A DNA stretch of 64,000 bases from Paenibacillus ottowii (lineage in GTDB: Bacteria; Bacillota; Bacilli; Paenibacillales; Paenibacillaceae): assembly GCF_006874425.1 (NCBI RefSeq), contig NZ_VIJZ01000002.1:434001-498000 (forward strand), written 5' to 3'. The notes beneath the pieces are model-generated. The model had not been told where the DNA came from. It made no database searches and worked only from the letters and a program-made list of their open reading frames with translations. Every line of letters starts with the position of its first letter. Within the stretch, counting starts at the first letter, position 1. This document shows positions 19,344-27,136 of the stretch, piece after piece. Made by a program: the position numbers and the translations under genes.

Positions 19344-20597
19344 TTAACGGCGGTCTTTAGGTCCGCCCACAAACGCTTGCTCCTCAGTATCCAGATTATA
19401 AGCGGTATGCAATGCTTGAATAACCTCATGAAGCTTTCCAGCTTCAATAACACACGATACCTTGATTTCAGAAGTGCTTACCATTTTAATGCTAACACCT
19501 TGCTCGGCCAGTACAGCAAACATTTGCGCTGCAACACCCGGGTGGCTAACCATTCCCGCACCTACGATGGATACCTTTACCAGGTTTTCCTCGGACGTTA
19601 CTTCACGGTATGGAAGCTCTCCGCGAATACCTTCCAGCGTCTTAAGTGCAGCTTCACGATCTGTCAGAGCTACTGTAAAGGAGAAGTCTGCTTTTCCAGC
19701 TTCAACCCCGCTCTGCACAATAATGTCTACATCAATTTTGGCTGCCGCCAGTGTTCCAAAAACTTTTGCCAGTACACCAGGGATATCTTCAACGCCCAAA
19801 ATACTGATTCTTGCTACATTTTTATCATACGCAATTCCACTGACTACAACGCCTTGCTCCATCACTGCATCCTCCTTTACGACCGTTCCTTCGTTATGAT
19901 TAAAACTGGACCGAACAATTAACGGCACCCGGTTATGTTTGGCATACTCTACCGCACGGGGATGTAAAACAGCTGCACCCAAATTGGCTAATTCCAGCAT
20001 CTCATCATAAGAAATTTCCTTGAGCTTACGGGCGACCTTTACGATCCGTGGATCTGTTGAATATATGCCATCCACATCCGTGTAAATTTCACAGGCGTCC
20101 GCTTGAATTGCTGCCGCCAGCGCAACAGCCGTCGTATCTGAACCACCACGTCCCAGCGTCGTTATATCTCCATCTGCAGACATCCCCTGGAAACCAGCTA
20201 CAACAACAATTTTGTTGCTGCTCAGTGCATCCAGCACACGCTGAGGTTGAATATCCGTAATCCGTGCCCGACCAAAGTCAGATTCAGTACGGAAGCCAGC
20301 CTGCCATCCCGTAAACGATACCGCTTCATGACCGAGCTGCTGAATAGCCATGGACAATAATGCGATTGAAATTTGCTCGCCTGTCGTCATCAACATATCC
20401 AGCTCACGTGCAGGCAATTGCTCATTTAATAGTTTGGCCTGGTCAATCAATTCGTCTGTCGTGTCTCCCATTGCGGAAACGACCACTACACATTGATGCC
20501 CTTCACTCTGTTTCTCAACAACGCGTTTTGCTACGCGTTTCATGCGCTCCGTGTCACCGACGGAACTGCCTCCGAATTTCATGACATACAAAGACAA
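19344..20597 (-). CDS. lysC: Aspartate kinase with internal beta-subunit start
   Basis: Phosphorylates aspartate, the first step to lysine, threonine, methionine and diaminopimelate. The 417 aa include the kinase motif MKFGGSSVGD, the catalytic-core TTLGRGGSDTTAVALA and TDVDGIYSTDPR, and two ACT regulatory domains (about residues 260-405). The start is a TTG preceded by GAGGGAG. An internal ATG at 19862 (MEQGVVVSGIAYDKN) has its own strong AAAGGAGG, matching the in-frame beta-subunit initiation known for B. subtilis LysC. No lysine-riboswitch-like leader is obvious in the 195 bases upstream. The two-ACT, short form suggests lysine sensitivity, but this is inference. Confidence 0.93.
   Translation of the reverse strand: MSLYVMKFGGSSVGDTERMKRVAKRVVEKQSEGHQCVVVVSAMGDTTDELIDQAKLLNEQLPARELDMLMTTGEQISIALLSMAIQQLGHEAVSFTGWQAGFRTESDFGRARITDIQPQRVLDALSSNKIVVVAGFQGMSADGDITTLGRGGSDTTAVALAAAIQADACEIYTDVDGIYSTDPRIVKVARKLKEISYDEMLELANLGAAVLHPRAVEYAKHNRVPLIVRSSFNHNEGTVVKEDAVMEQGVVVSGIAYDKNVARISILGVEDIPGVLAKVFGTLAAAKIDVDIIVQSGVEAGKADFSFTVALTDREAALKTLEGIRGELPYREVTSEENLVKVSIVGAGMVSHPGVAAQMFAVLAEQGVSIKMVSTSEIKVSCVIEAGKLHEVIQALHTAYNLDTEEQAFVGGPKDRR
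19860..19878 (-). promoter_or_regulatory. Internal ribosome binding site and ATG in lysC
   Basis: AAAGGAGG (19878-19871) lies eight bases before an in-frame ATG (19862-19860). Translation from here gives a 172 aa beta subunit consisting of the two ACT domains. B. subtilis aspartokinase II is an alpha2-beta2 enzyme made in this way. Confidence 0.75.
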
Positions 20598-20741
20598 CGA
20601 TATTCACTCCCTCAGACTCAACAGTATGTAACCTTGAGATGGCACCAAATGAATTGCACGTGACATCCTGCGGCATAACTTTAGTACAGTATAATACGAA
20701 AGTGCTGTGTGGAGCCAATGTTTTTTAATATTCGTACATAT

Positions 20742-20775
20742 AAAAATATCCCCTGCCCTTTACAAGGACAGAGGA
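20742..20775 (-). terminator. Terminator of efp
   Basis: CCTCTGTCCTT / AAGGGCAGGGG hairpin on the minus strand followed by ATATTTTTA, about 20 bases after the efp stop. Confidence 0.8.
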
Positions 20776-20792
20776 ACCAAAAGCTGTAAAAA

Positions 20793-21350
20793 TTATGCGC
20801 GGGACATGTATTTACCGTCACGAGTATCAATTAACAATACGTCGTCCTGGTTAATAAACAGAGGAACTTGAACATTCAGGCCTGTTTCCAGTTTGGCATT
20901 TTTGGTCGCACCTGTAGCTGTGTTACCTTTAATACCTGGTTCTGTTTCAATTACTTTCAGTTCCACGCTGGTAGGCAGGTTGATACCCAGGATTTCTCCG
21001 TTGTAGCTTATGATATTTACATTCATGTTTTCTTTCAGGAAGTTAAGCTCCCATTTCAGTTGGTCGCTGGACAATGTAAATTGATCATATGTTTCGTTGT
21101 CCATGAAAGTATGATCGTCTGCACTAGCATACAGATAAGATACACCACGGTTTTCGATTTGCGCCCGGCCGATGGTTTCACCCGCACGGAATGTACGTTC
21201 AACTGTATTACCGTTACGCAGGTTTTTCAACTTGGAGCGTACGAATGCCGCGCCCTTACCCGGTTTTACGTGTTGAAAATCCAGAACTGTAAAAATATCT
21301 CCGTCTACCTCGACGGTCAAACCTGTTTTAAAATCATTAACGTTAATCAC
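20793..21350 (-). CDS. efp: Translation elongation factor P
   Basis: Relieves ribosome stalling at polyproline. The 185 aa contain the KOW-like domain 1 with the loop [13 protein letters not shown], whose Lys32 is the residue modified (5-aminopentanol) in Bacillus EF-P, then two OB domains ending [26 protein letters not shown]. It is 33 bases after the Xaa-Pro peptidase gene, as in B. subtilis (yqhT-efp). Confidence 0.97.
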   Translation of the reverse strand: MINVNDFKTGLTVEVDGDIFTVLDFQHVKPGKGAAFVRSKLKNLRNGNTVERTFRAGETIGRAQIENRGVSYLYASADDHTFMDNETYDQFTLSSDQLKWELNFLKENMNVNIISYNGEILGINLPTSVELKVIETEPGIKGNTATGATKNAKLETGLNVQVPLFINQDDVLLIDTRDGKYMSRA

Positions 21351-21383
21351 TAAAATACCCCTCCTACAGGACTGTTATCGTTA

Positions 21384-22463
21384 TTAAACGACTGTAAATT
21401 CTTTGCTCGAATGCGTTAATACTTTGATGCCGCTATCTGTAATAACGATATCATCCTCGATCCGTACACCGCCCAATCCAGGCACATAGATACCTGGTTC
21501 GACCGTTACAACCATGCCCGGCTCCAGAATATCATCACTTGCCTTCGACAGGCGTGTAGATTCATGCACTTCAAGACCCAGACCATGACCTGTACTGTGT
21601 CCGAAATTGTCTCCATAGCCATGGCTCGCAATAATATCCCGGGTCAACGCATCCGCTTCACGGCCTGTCATTCCCGGCTTAATATGTTCGAGTGCGTGAA
21701 GCTGCGCCTTGAGTACAATATCATAGATCTCGCGCAACTGAGGCGCCAAATCCCCTTCTGTAGCTACAGTACGTGTCAAATCGGAGCAGTAGCCATCCAG
21801 CAACGCACCAAAGTCAAACGTAATCAGCTCACCTGCTTGTACTAACTTAGCACTGGCTACTCCATGAGGCAATGCCGAACGAACTCCGGATGCCACAATC
21901 GTGTCAAATGAAGAAGAAGTAGCTCCTTGCTTGCGCATGAAGAATTCCATTTCCAGATCCAGCTCACGCTCGCTGACTCCTGGTTTGATGTAAGGTAAAA
22001 TGTGTGCAAATGTAGCATCTGCCAAATCTGCTGCGCGTTGCATCACTTCAAGCTCTTCCGCATCCTTGTACACCCGCAGTTTTTCCACAATGCCCGATAC
22101 TGGAACCAGCGTAATAGGTGACAAATCTTCGCTGTAAGCTTTATGTGTCGCAACAGTTACATCATCCTGCTCAAAGCCTGTTTCGCCAATCTGATGGGAA
22201 GACAGCAATTCTTTTACTGTTTCCATGACCTGCGCAGCGTGCTGCACTACCGTGAAGCCTTGGGCTTGCTCGGTCGCTTGCGTCATATAGCGAAAGTCGG
22301 TCAGCAAATAGCTATGGGATTCTGTAATCAGCACATAACCCGCCGAACCTGTGAAGCCTGTCAAATATCGACGATTGACAGGGCTAGTAATCAGCATAGC
22401 TCGCAGATTATGCTCGCCCAGCGCCTGCCGCAACTTTAGCACCCGGTCATTCTTCATCTTCAT
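21384..22463 (-). CDS. M24 family Xaa-Pro peptidase (YqhT-like)
   Basis: A metallopeptidase that removes N-terminal residues before proline. The creatinase-like N-terminal domain (about 1-125) is followed by the pita-bread catalytic domain. The metal ligands are visible in TFDFGALLDGYCSDLTRTV (two Asp), HSTGHGLGLEVHE (His), VVTVEPGIY (Glu) and GVRIEDDIVI (Glu). The ORF opens at a TTG (22481). The ATG at 22463, with GAGGGGAG just upstream, is preferred (359 aa). It corresponds to yqhT and is coupled to efp. Confidence 0.93.
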   Translation of the reverse strand: MKMKNDRVLKLRQALGEHNLRAMLITSPVNRRYLTGFTGSAGYVLITESHSYLLTDFRYMTQATEQAQGFTVVQHAAQVMETVKELLSSHQIGETGFEQDDVTVATHKAYSEDLSPITLVPVSGIVEKLRVYKDAEELEVMQRAADLADATFAHILPYIKPGVSERELDLEMEFFMRKQGATSSSFDTIVASGVRSALPHGVASAKLVQAGELITFDFGALLDGYCSDLTRTVATEGDLAPQLREIYDIVLKAQLHALEHIKPGMTGREADALTRDIIASHGYGDNFGHSTGHGLGLEVHESTRLSKASDDILEPGMVVTVEPGIYVPGLGGVRIEDDIVITDSGIKVLTHSSKEFTVV

Positions 22464-22537
22464 TCCGCTCCCCTCTGTCAAATAACCAAATGCTATTTTA
22501 ACACAGGGGATGGGCGCTTGAGAAGTTTTTGTTACTT

Positions 22538-23131
22538 TCAGTCCCCAGCTTTCTCAGGCTCGCGCATTCTTTCATCCGTATACTCGACAGCAACGGTATA
22601 TCCGATAAATAGTCCCCACAGTAAAAACACACAAATTTCTGTGTAGATGGAATTCCATGTTAACCGATTCGGAGGGTTCATCATCCCTAATTTAGGGCCT
22701 GTTAATACAAATAAAACAACCCACCAAATCAGACCGTATATAATGCCGGGTATAGGGCCATTAAAGCTGCGTAAAATCAGAGTGTACACCAATGACGCTA
22801 CCACGGACAATGCAATAAAAAACAGCAGTCCTACCAGATGCCCTGCCATGGTGTTCATAAACGAGTGCTTGAAAAACGGCTCTGCCAGAAAGCCAGGCGC
22901 TACTACTGTAAAGTGCAGCGAATAAAATAGCCAGCGAATCAATCCCCAGAGCAAACCTGCAAAAAAGCCCAGCTCAAGTGCAAAGGGAATGAGCGGTGTA
23001 TGTATTTTGCCCGACTGTCGTCTGCCTCTTCCGCTGTTGTCATTATGATTACGATCATCACGGTGATCCCTAGATTCATGAGACTGTTCCTGATCATGAC
23101 CTACTTTGGGTATAGAGTAAGTTCCGCTCAT
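22538..23131 (-). CDS. YqhR family membrane protein
   Basis: A 197 aa protein with a charged His/Asp/Arg-rich N-terminal cytoplasmic tail (about residues 1-45) and four membrane helices (FALELGFFAGLLWGLIRW; AGHLVGLLFFIALSVVASLV; GIIYGLIWWVVLFVLTG; ICVFLLWGLFIGYTVAV). It is called YqhR by its fold and its position next to yqhT. The B. subtilis neighbour aroQ (yqhS) is absent here. AAAGGAG precedes the ATG. Function unknown. Confidence 0.78.
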   Translation of the reverse strand: MSGTYSIPKVGHDQEQSHESRDHRDDRNHNDNSGRGRRQSGKIHTPLIPFALELGFFAGLLWGLIRWLFYSLHFTVVAPGFLAEPFFKHSFMNTMAGHLVGLLFFIALSVVASLVYTLILRSFNGPIPGIIYGLIWWVVLFVLTGPKLGMMNPPNRLTWNSIYTEICVFLLWGLFIGYTVAVEYTDERMREPEKAGD

Positions 23132-23306
23132 ATGGCTTTAATCTCCTTTCAAAATGCATAAATTTCTCTCATGCTACGGACTCCTTATTATTGAGGAAAA
23201 GCATGTACTTCCACCGAATTGGTGTCTATTTGTTTTGATAGGTAGTATGCTCCAATGAAGGTCAGTTTAACAATGAAGTTGAAGAGTGGATTTTATAATC
23301 TTTTCA

Positions 23307-23361
23307 TTGACAAAAATGCGCCTGTCTCATAATATAATTATGAAAATGATAATCATTATCA
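23307..23361 (+). promoter_or_regulatory. Promoter with perfect Fur box
   Basis: TTGACA (23307-23312) with TATAAT/CATAAT candidates (23328-23338), then TGATAATCATTATCA (23347-23361). The latter is a perfect 7-1-7 inverted repeat identical in form to the Bacillus Fur box. It sits 35 bases before the binding-protein gene, so iron-dependent repression by Fur is strongly expected. Confidence 0.9.
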
Positions 23362-23395
23362 TTTTATAATACATATATACAGGAGAACGCAGTCT

Positions 23396-24397
23396 ATGAA
23401 AAAGGGATTCATCGGATTCTTATTGTTACTGGCTTTTACACTCACACTGACAGGTTGCGGTGCACCTGACAACTCAGCTAATAAAGGTCAGGGCGCTACG
23501 GCGGGCAGCAAATCGACTGAAGCCGCGACCGGTCCTGTGACAGTAAAGCATAATCGTGGTGAGATCACACTTGACAAACCCGCGCAGCGTGTCGTAGTGC
23601 TGGAATGGACATTTACGGAGGATTTGATTGCATTGGGCGTTCAGCCGGTTGGTAATGCAGATAACGCCAACTATAAGGTGTATGTAACTCCAGAGGCTGC
23701 TCTGGACAGTAGTGTGGTCGATGTCGGTACACGCAACGAGCCTAATTTGGAGGCGATTGCAGCATTAAAACCAGATCTAATCATATCCAACTTTGATGGG
23801 AATGAAGCGATCTACGAGCAACTTAAAGCCATCGCACCGACGATCGAATATAATTTGAACGACGGTAACGGCTACGATTACGATAAAATGGTAGCAATTT
23901 TTAACAGTATCGCAGTCGCTCTTGGAAAAGAGGACAAAGCCAAGCAGGTGCTCGCCGAGCTGGATCAGCATTATGCCGAAGCCAAACAAAAACTCGCCGC
24001 TGCAGACAAGTCGAATTTTCATTATATACTGACACAGGCTTTCACTTCGCAAAATGCTGCCAGCCTGCGTATGTTTTCTGATAATTCAGTCGTTGTAGGA
24101 ACACTGGCGAAGATCGGTTTGATTAACAATTGGAAACCGAGCAAGGTTGAATCGTATGGCTTTTCAACGGTAGGCATTGAAGCTCTGTCAGCCGTTCAGG
24201 ACAGTAATTTTATCTATATTGTGCAACCGGACGATAATGTTTTCGGCTCATCTATGGAAAATAATTCTGTCTGGAACGGTCTGAATTTCGTCAAAGAAAA
24301 ACGCACCTATCCGTTGGATAGTACAACATGGACGTTTGGCGGCCCTGTATCCTCAAAGGGGCTGGTTGATCAGGTTGTCGGAGCAATTACGCAATAA
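23396..24397 (+). CDS. Iron-siderophore ABC transporter substrate-binding lipoprotein
   Basis: A 333 aa lipoprotein with a signal ending in the lipobox LTGC (residues about 18-21), then a Ser/Ala/Thr linker, then the FecB/FhuD-type two-lobed fold (VVVLEWTFTEDLIALGVQPVG; VDVGTRNEPNLEAIAALKPDLIIS; the connecting helix around 160-185). It captures a ferric siderophore outside the membrane for an ABC importer. No permease or ATPase gene is adjacent, so it must use components encoded elsewhere. It interrupts the yqhR-yqhQ synteny on the opposite strand and has its own Fur box and terminator, which suggests an inserted single-gene unit. Confidence 0.92.
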   Translation: MKKGFIGFLLLLAFTLTLTGCGAPDNSANKGQGATAGSKSTEAATGPVTVKHNRGEITLDKPAQRVVVLEWTFTEDLIALGVQPVGNADNANYKVYVTPEAALDSSVVDVGTRNEPNLEAIAALKPDLIISNFDGNEAIYEQLKAIAPTIEYNLNDGNGYDYDKMVAIFNSIAVALGKEDKAKQVLAELDQHYAEAKQKLAAADKSNFHYILTQAFTSQNAASLRMFSDNSVVVGTLAKIGLINNWKPSKVESYGFSTVGIEALSAVQDSNFIYIVQPDDNVFGSSMENNSVWNGLNFVKEKRTYPLDSTTWTFGGPVSSKGLVDQVVGAITQ

Positions 24398-24438
24398 GTT
24401 CGATCCGATGATACCGTCCGTTTATAACTGGTGATATT

Positions 24439-24484
24439 AAGCATTTATGAGGGTGGCCAAACTGCCCTTATAAATGCTTTTTTA
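24439..24484 (+). terminator. Terminator of the siderophore-binding protein gene
   Basis: AGCATTTATGAGGG / CCCTTATAAATGCT hairpin followed by TTTTTT, about 45 bases after the stop. Confidence 0.9.
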
Positions 24485-24613
24485 CACCTGTAGTATGAAT
24501 CCCCCCACTCCAAGGATTTCATCTTCTCCACATCCCATTTTCGTCTAACTAGATATTCCCTTCCAAATTCGATACAATATACAAAAAAGCATGTATTAAG
24601 AGAGGTGAGACGG

Positions 24614-25606
24614 TTGTCACAAGCATCCAAGCCTGTGAGCTACGGCGGTCAGGCAGTCATTGAAGGTGTCATGTTCGGCGGCAAGCGTGTCAATGTCACG
24701 GCAGTTCGCCGCAAATCTGGCGAAATCACATATTTGGAAGTACCACGCAAGGAGCAATCCTGGGTGTCCAAATTCCGCAGAATTCCGTTATTGCGGGGGA
24801 TTGTTAGCATCATCGACTCCAGTGCCAAGGGTACCAAGCATTTGAACTATTCAGCTGATGCATATGCTGATGATGAAGTAGATCCAGAAGAACGTGCTGA
24901 ACAAAAGAAAAAAGAGGAATCCCGTTGGAGCCTAAGCATGATGATCGGCGTGGCTGCGGTCGGTATATTGTCCTTCCTCTTTGGCAAAATTGTATTAACT
25001 CTTGTTCCGGTTGTTGTGGAGAGTTTTCTATTTGACGGTTTGTTTCACAATCAGATTCTGCATAACCTCGCTGAAGGAGCGATCAAGCTGATTTTGCTGC
25101 TGGCTTATTTATGGGGTATTTCCCAAACTCCGTTAATCAAGCGATTATTTCAGTATCATGGTGCGGAGCATAAAGTAATTACTGCTTATGAAGCGGGAGA
25201 AGAACTCACTCCGGCCAACGTACAAAAATATAGCCGACTGCATTACCGCTGCGGCAGCAGCTTTATTATGCTCACTGTGATTATCGGGGTACTCGTCTAC
25301 TCCCTGTTTACCTACGATACTCTGTGGGAGCGCATGGGGCAACGTCTTTTACTGCTGCCGATCGTATTGGGGCTTTCTTTTGAATTCCTCAAGTTGACTA
25401 ATGCACTTCGGGAAATTCCAGTGCTTCGTTATCTGGGTTACCCTGGCCTGTGGCTACAATTGCTTACCACCAAAGAACCGACTGATGATCAAGTGGAGGT
25501 ATCGATTGCCTCGTTTAAGCGTATGCTTGAATTGGATGCTGAGTTGGAAAATGTGCCTGTAAAGGAGACCCTCAACAATCCGGTCCTTGATCCTGTGAAA
25601 GGATGA
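24614..25606 (+). CDS. DUF1385 membrane protein (YqhQ)
   Basis: A 330 aa protein with the DUF1385 signature YGGQAVIEGVMFGGKR at the N-terminus, QYHGAEHKVITAYEAGEELT and YSRLHYRCGSSFI in the middle, and four membrane segments. It corresponds to B. subtilis YqhQ. The TTG at 24614 follows GAGGTGAGACGG and is preferred over the GTG at 24605, which has no spacing to a binding site. yqhP follows by four bases. The molecular function of the family is not established. Confidence 0.88.
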   Translation: MSQASKPVSYGGQAVIEGVMFGGKRVNVTAVRRKSGEITYLEVPRKEQSWVSKFRRIPLLRGIVSIIDSSAKGTKHLNYSADAYADDEVDPEERAEQKKKEESRWSLSMMIGVAAVGILSFLFGKIVLTLVPVVVESFLFDGLFHNQILHNLAEGAIKLILLLAYLWGISQTPLIKRLFQYHGAEHKVITAYEAGEELTPANVQKYSRLHYRCGSSFIMLTVIIGVLVYSLFTYDTLWERMGQRLLLLPIVLGLSFEFLKLTNALREIPVLRYLGYPGLWLQLLTTKEPTDDQVEVSIASFKRMLELDAELENVPVKETLNNPVLDPVKG

Positions 25607-25610
25607 GTGA

Positions 25611-25934
25611 ATGATGTACAGACACGCCGTTATTTTCTGGCTTACCCTTGCTTTAGGCGCATATGGCATTGTAGATATGCTATGGAAAGGTAGCTGGGGC
25701 TTTCTTATGAGTTTACTAATCCCGGTCTTTGTGTTTGCAGTTATATTTCTGCTGTACAAATACCAGCCAGGACAACGCAACCGAACTCCGAAAATTAAAC
25801 CTTCTGTGCGCACGATGACCAAAACAGCCAGTGCACGTAAGCAGCAGACTACAAACAAACGCAAAACATATCCTTTTCATGTGATTGAAGGGTCCAAGGG
25901 TAAAAATGAAGAGGAACAGCCAAAGTACCATTAA
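25611..25934 (+). CDS. Small membrane protein, YqhP/SA1362-like
   Basis: A 107 aa protein with two membrane helices (about residues 6-25 and 30-50), a basic Lys/Arg/Thr-rich stretch (55-88) and a C-terminal YPFHVIEGSKGK motif. The position next to yqhQ and yqhO, size and closing motif fit B. subtilis YqhP / staphylococcal SA1362. It is almost certainly cotranscribed with yqhQ (GTGA-type spacing). Function unknown. Confidence 0.7.
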   Translation: MMYRHAVIFWLTLALGAYGIVDMLWKGSWGFLMSLLIPVFVFAVIFLLYKYQPGQRNRTPKIKPSVRTMTKTASARKQQTTNKRKTYPFHVIEGSKGKNEEEQPKYH

Positions 25935-25960
25935 TAATCATTTCCTTTAAAATGTAGCAC

Positions 25961-26012
25961 AAAGGAGCCATCACCCGTGTTTTGAAAATGAACGGGAATA
26001 GGCTCCTTTTTT
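25961..26012. terminator. Bidirectional terminator between yqhP and the patatin gene
   Basis: AAAGGAGCC...CCCGT / ACGGG...GGCTCCTTT with T-run TTTTTT on the plus strand and A/T-rich flank on the other. It serves the convergent yqhQ-yqhP and patatin transcripts. Confidence 0.85.
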
Positions 26013-26051
26013 CTTTCTTTAAACTCAGCTCTAACCTCCAGTAAATGGTAT

Positions 26052-27041
26052 CTACTTCATGGCATACATGGTATCTTTCATCAATTGATACTTACTATAC
26101 TGCTGCTGGTAAGAAGTGATGCTCCATTTGTGGAAAAAAGCTTCTCCTGCCTGCATACCTGAAGCGTATAACAAATCACTTTGTTCGGGTGAAATGCTGA
26201 ATTGTGCTGTTCGGATACCCAAAGTTGGAATTTTAATGGTCCGATATCGATTCTCCTGCTCAATATACCTTTCATCATGTGCCGATAGCATTGTATCAAA
26301 AATAGCCTGTAGCATAGTCAGTGGGCCCCGTATATAAGAAACCTTCGTCTCCGTCCCTGTTTTGCCCACCATTTGAAAACCTACCGTTGGAATGGTTTTG
26401 GCCTCACGTTCATTTACAGGCTCATCAAAAAGCCACAAAGGCAAGTTACTAAGCAAGGCCCCATCAACAACAAATACAAATTGCTGGGAAAAGGTTTTTC
26501 CCTTAGCAAGTGCAGAATCAAGTCTTAACATAACAGGATCAAAAAAATAAGGGATGCTGGTGCTCATCCGAATGGCCTTGGCTACCTCAAGTGAAGAAGG
26601 ATTAATACCAAAACGTTTGATGTCCTCAGGGAGCACCAAAATGCGTCCATTCGTAATATCTGATGCAATAATGCGCAGCTTGCCAGGAGGTAAATCCGCG
26701 AATGTACGCACTCCCTTAGCTCGTAACAACTCACGCACCCAATGCTCCAGTGCCTCCCCTGAGTAGAGCCCTTTTTTAAGAAAGATACGTGCTGCTGGCC
26801 CAACCCACTTAATGTTGAATACTGGAGAACGCCGCAACAACTTGACCAAGGGGGTTTTCTCAATTACGGCTTTCATTTCATCTGCCGTATATCCCGCAGC
26901 CAATAAAGCGGCTACAATAGCACCTGATGATGTACCTGCCAAACGATTGAATACAATATCATGCTCCTCCGCAGCCTTAACTGCACCCGCCAGCGAAATT
27001 CCCTTAACCCCTCCACCCTGGAACACAGCATTGATCAGCAT
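26052..27041 (-). CDS. Patatin-like phospholipase (YqhO/RssA type)
   Basis: A 329 aa serine-aspartate dyad hydrolase. It has the oxyanion loop QGGGVKGISLAGA, the nucleophile elbow GTSSG (Ser near residue 41), and the catalytic aspartate in DGALLSNLP. It matches B. subtilis YqhO by family and position between yqhP and mntR. Patatins cleave acyl groups from lipids; the substrate here is unknown. Compared with B. subtilis the gene is followed by an inserted GHL10 gene before mntR. Confidence 0.9.
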   Translation of the reverse strand: MLINAVFQGGGVKGISLAGAVKAAEEHDIVFNRLAGTSSGAIVAALLAAGYTADEMKAVIEKTPLVKLLRRSPVFNIKWVGPAARIFLKKGLYSGEALEHWVRELLRAKGVRTFADLPPGKLRIIASDITNGRILVLPEDIKRFGINPSSLEVAKAIRMSTSIPYFFDPVMLRLDSALAKGKTFSQQFVFVVDGALLSNLPLWLFDEPVNEREAKTIPTVGFQMVGKTGTETKVSYIRGPLTMLQAIFDTMLSAHDERYIEQENRYRTIKIPTLGIRTAQFSISPEQSDLLYASGMQAGEAFFHKWSITSYQQQYSKYQLMKDTMYAMK

Positions 27042-27046
27042 AGATC

Positions 27047-27106
27047 AAAAAACCTCCGTTCTCTTGGGAGTAAGCAGTTCTACTGCTTATGTATGAGAAC
27101 GGAGGT
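27047..27106 (-). terminator. Terminator of the GHL10 gene
   Basis: ACCTCCGTTCTC / GAGAACGGAGGT, a 12-base perfect stem, followed on the minus strand by TTTTTT. It lies 31 bases after the stop of the upstream-strand gene and before the patatin start. Confidence 0.88.
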
Positions 27107-27136
27107 CCATATAGAACCTAAATGATCCAATTTATA

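Noticed and set aside
20598..20792. Search for a lysine riboswitch upstream of lysC
   Set aside because: The 195-base gap, part of which is the efp side, shows none of the conserved lysine-aptamer segments that I could recognise.
24445..24630. Small minus-strand frame between the siderophore-binding protein gene and yqhQ
   Set aside because: It covers the terminator and yqhQ start, lacks a ribosome binding site and has no recognisable product.
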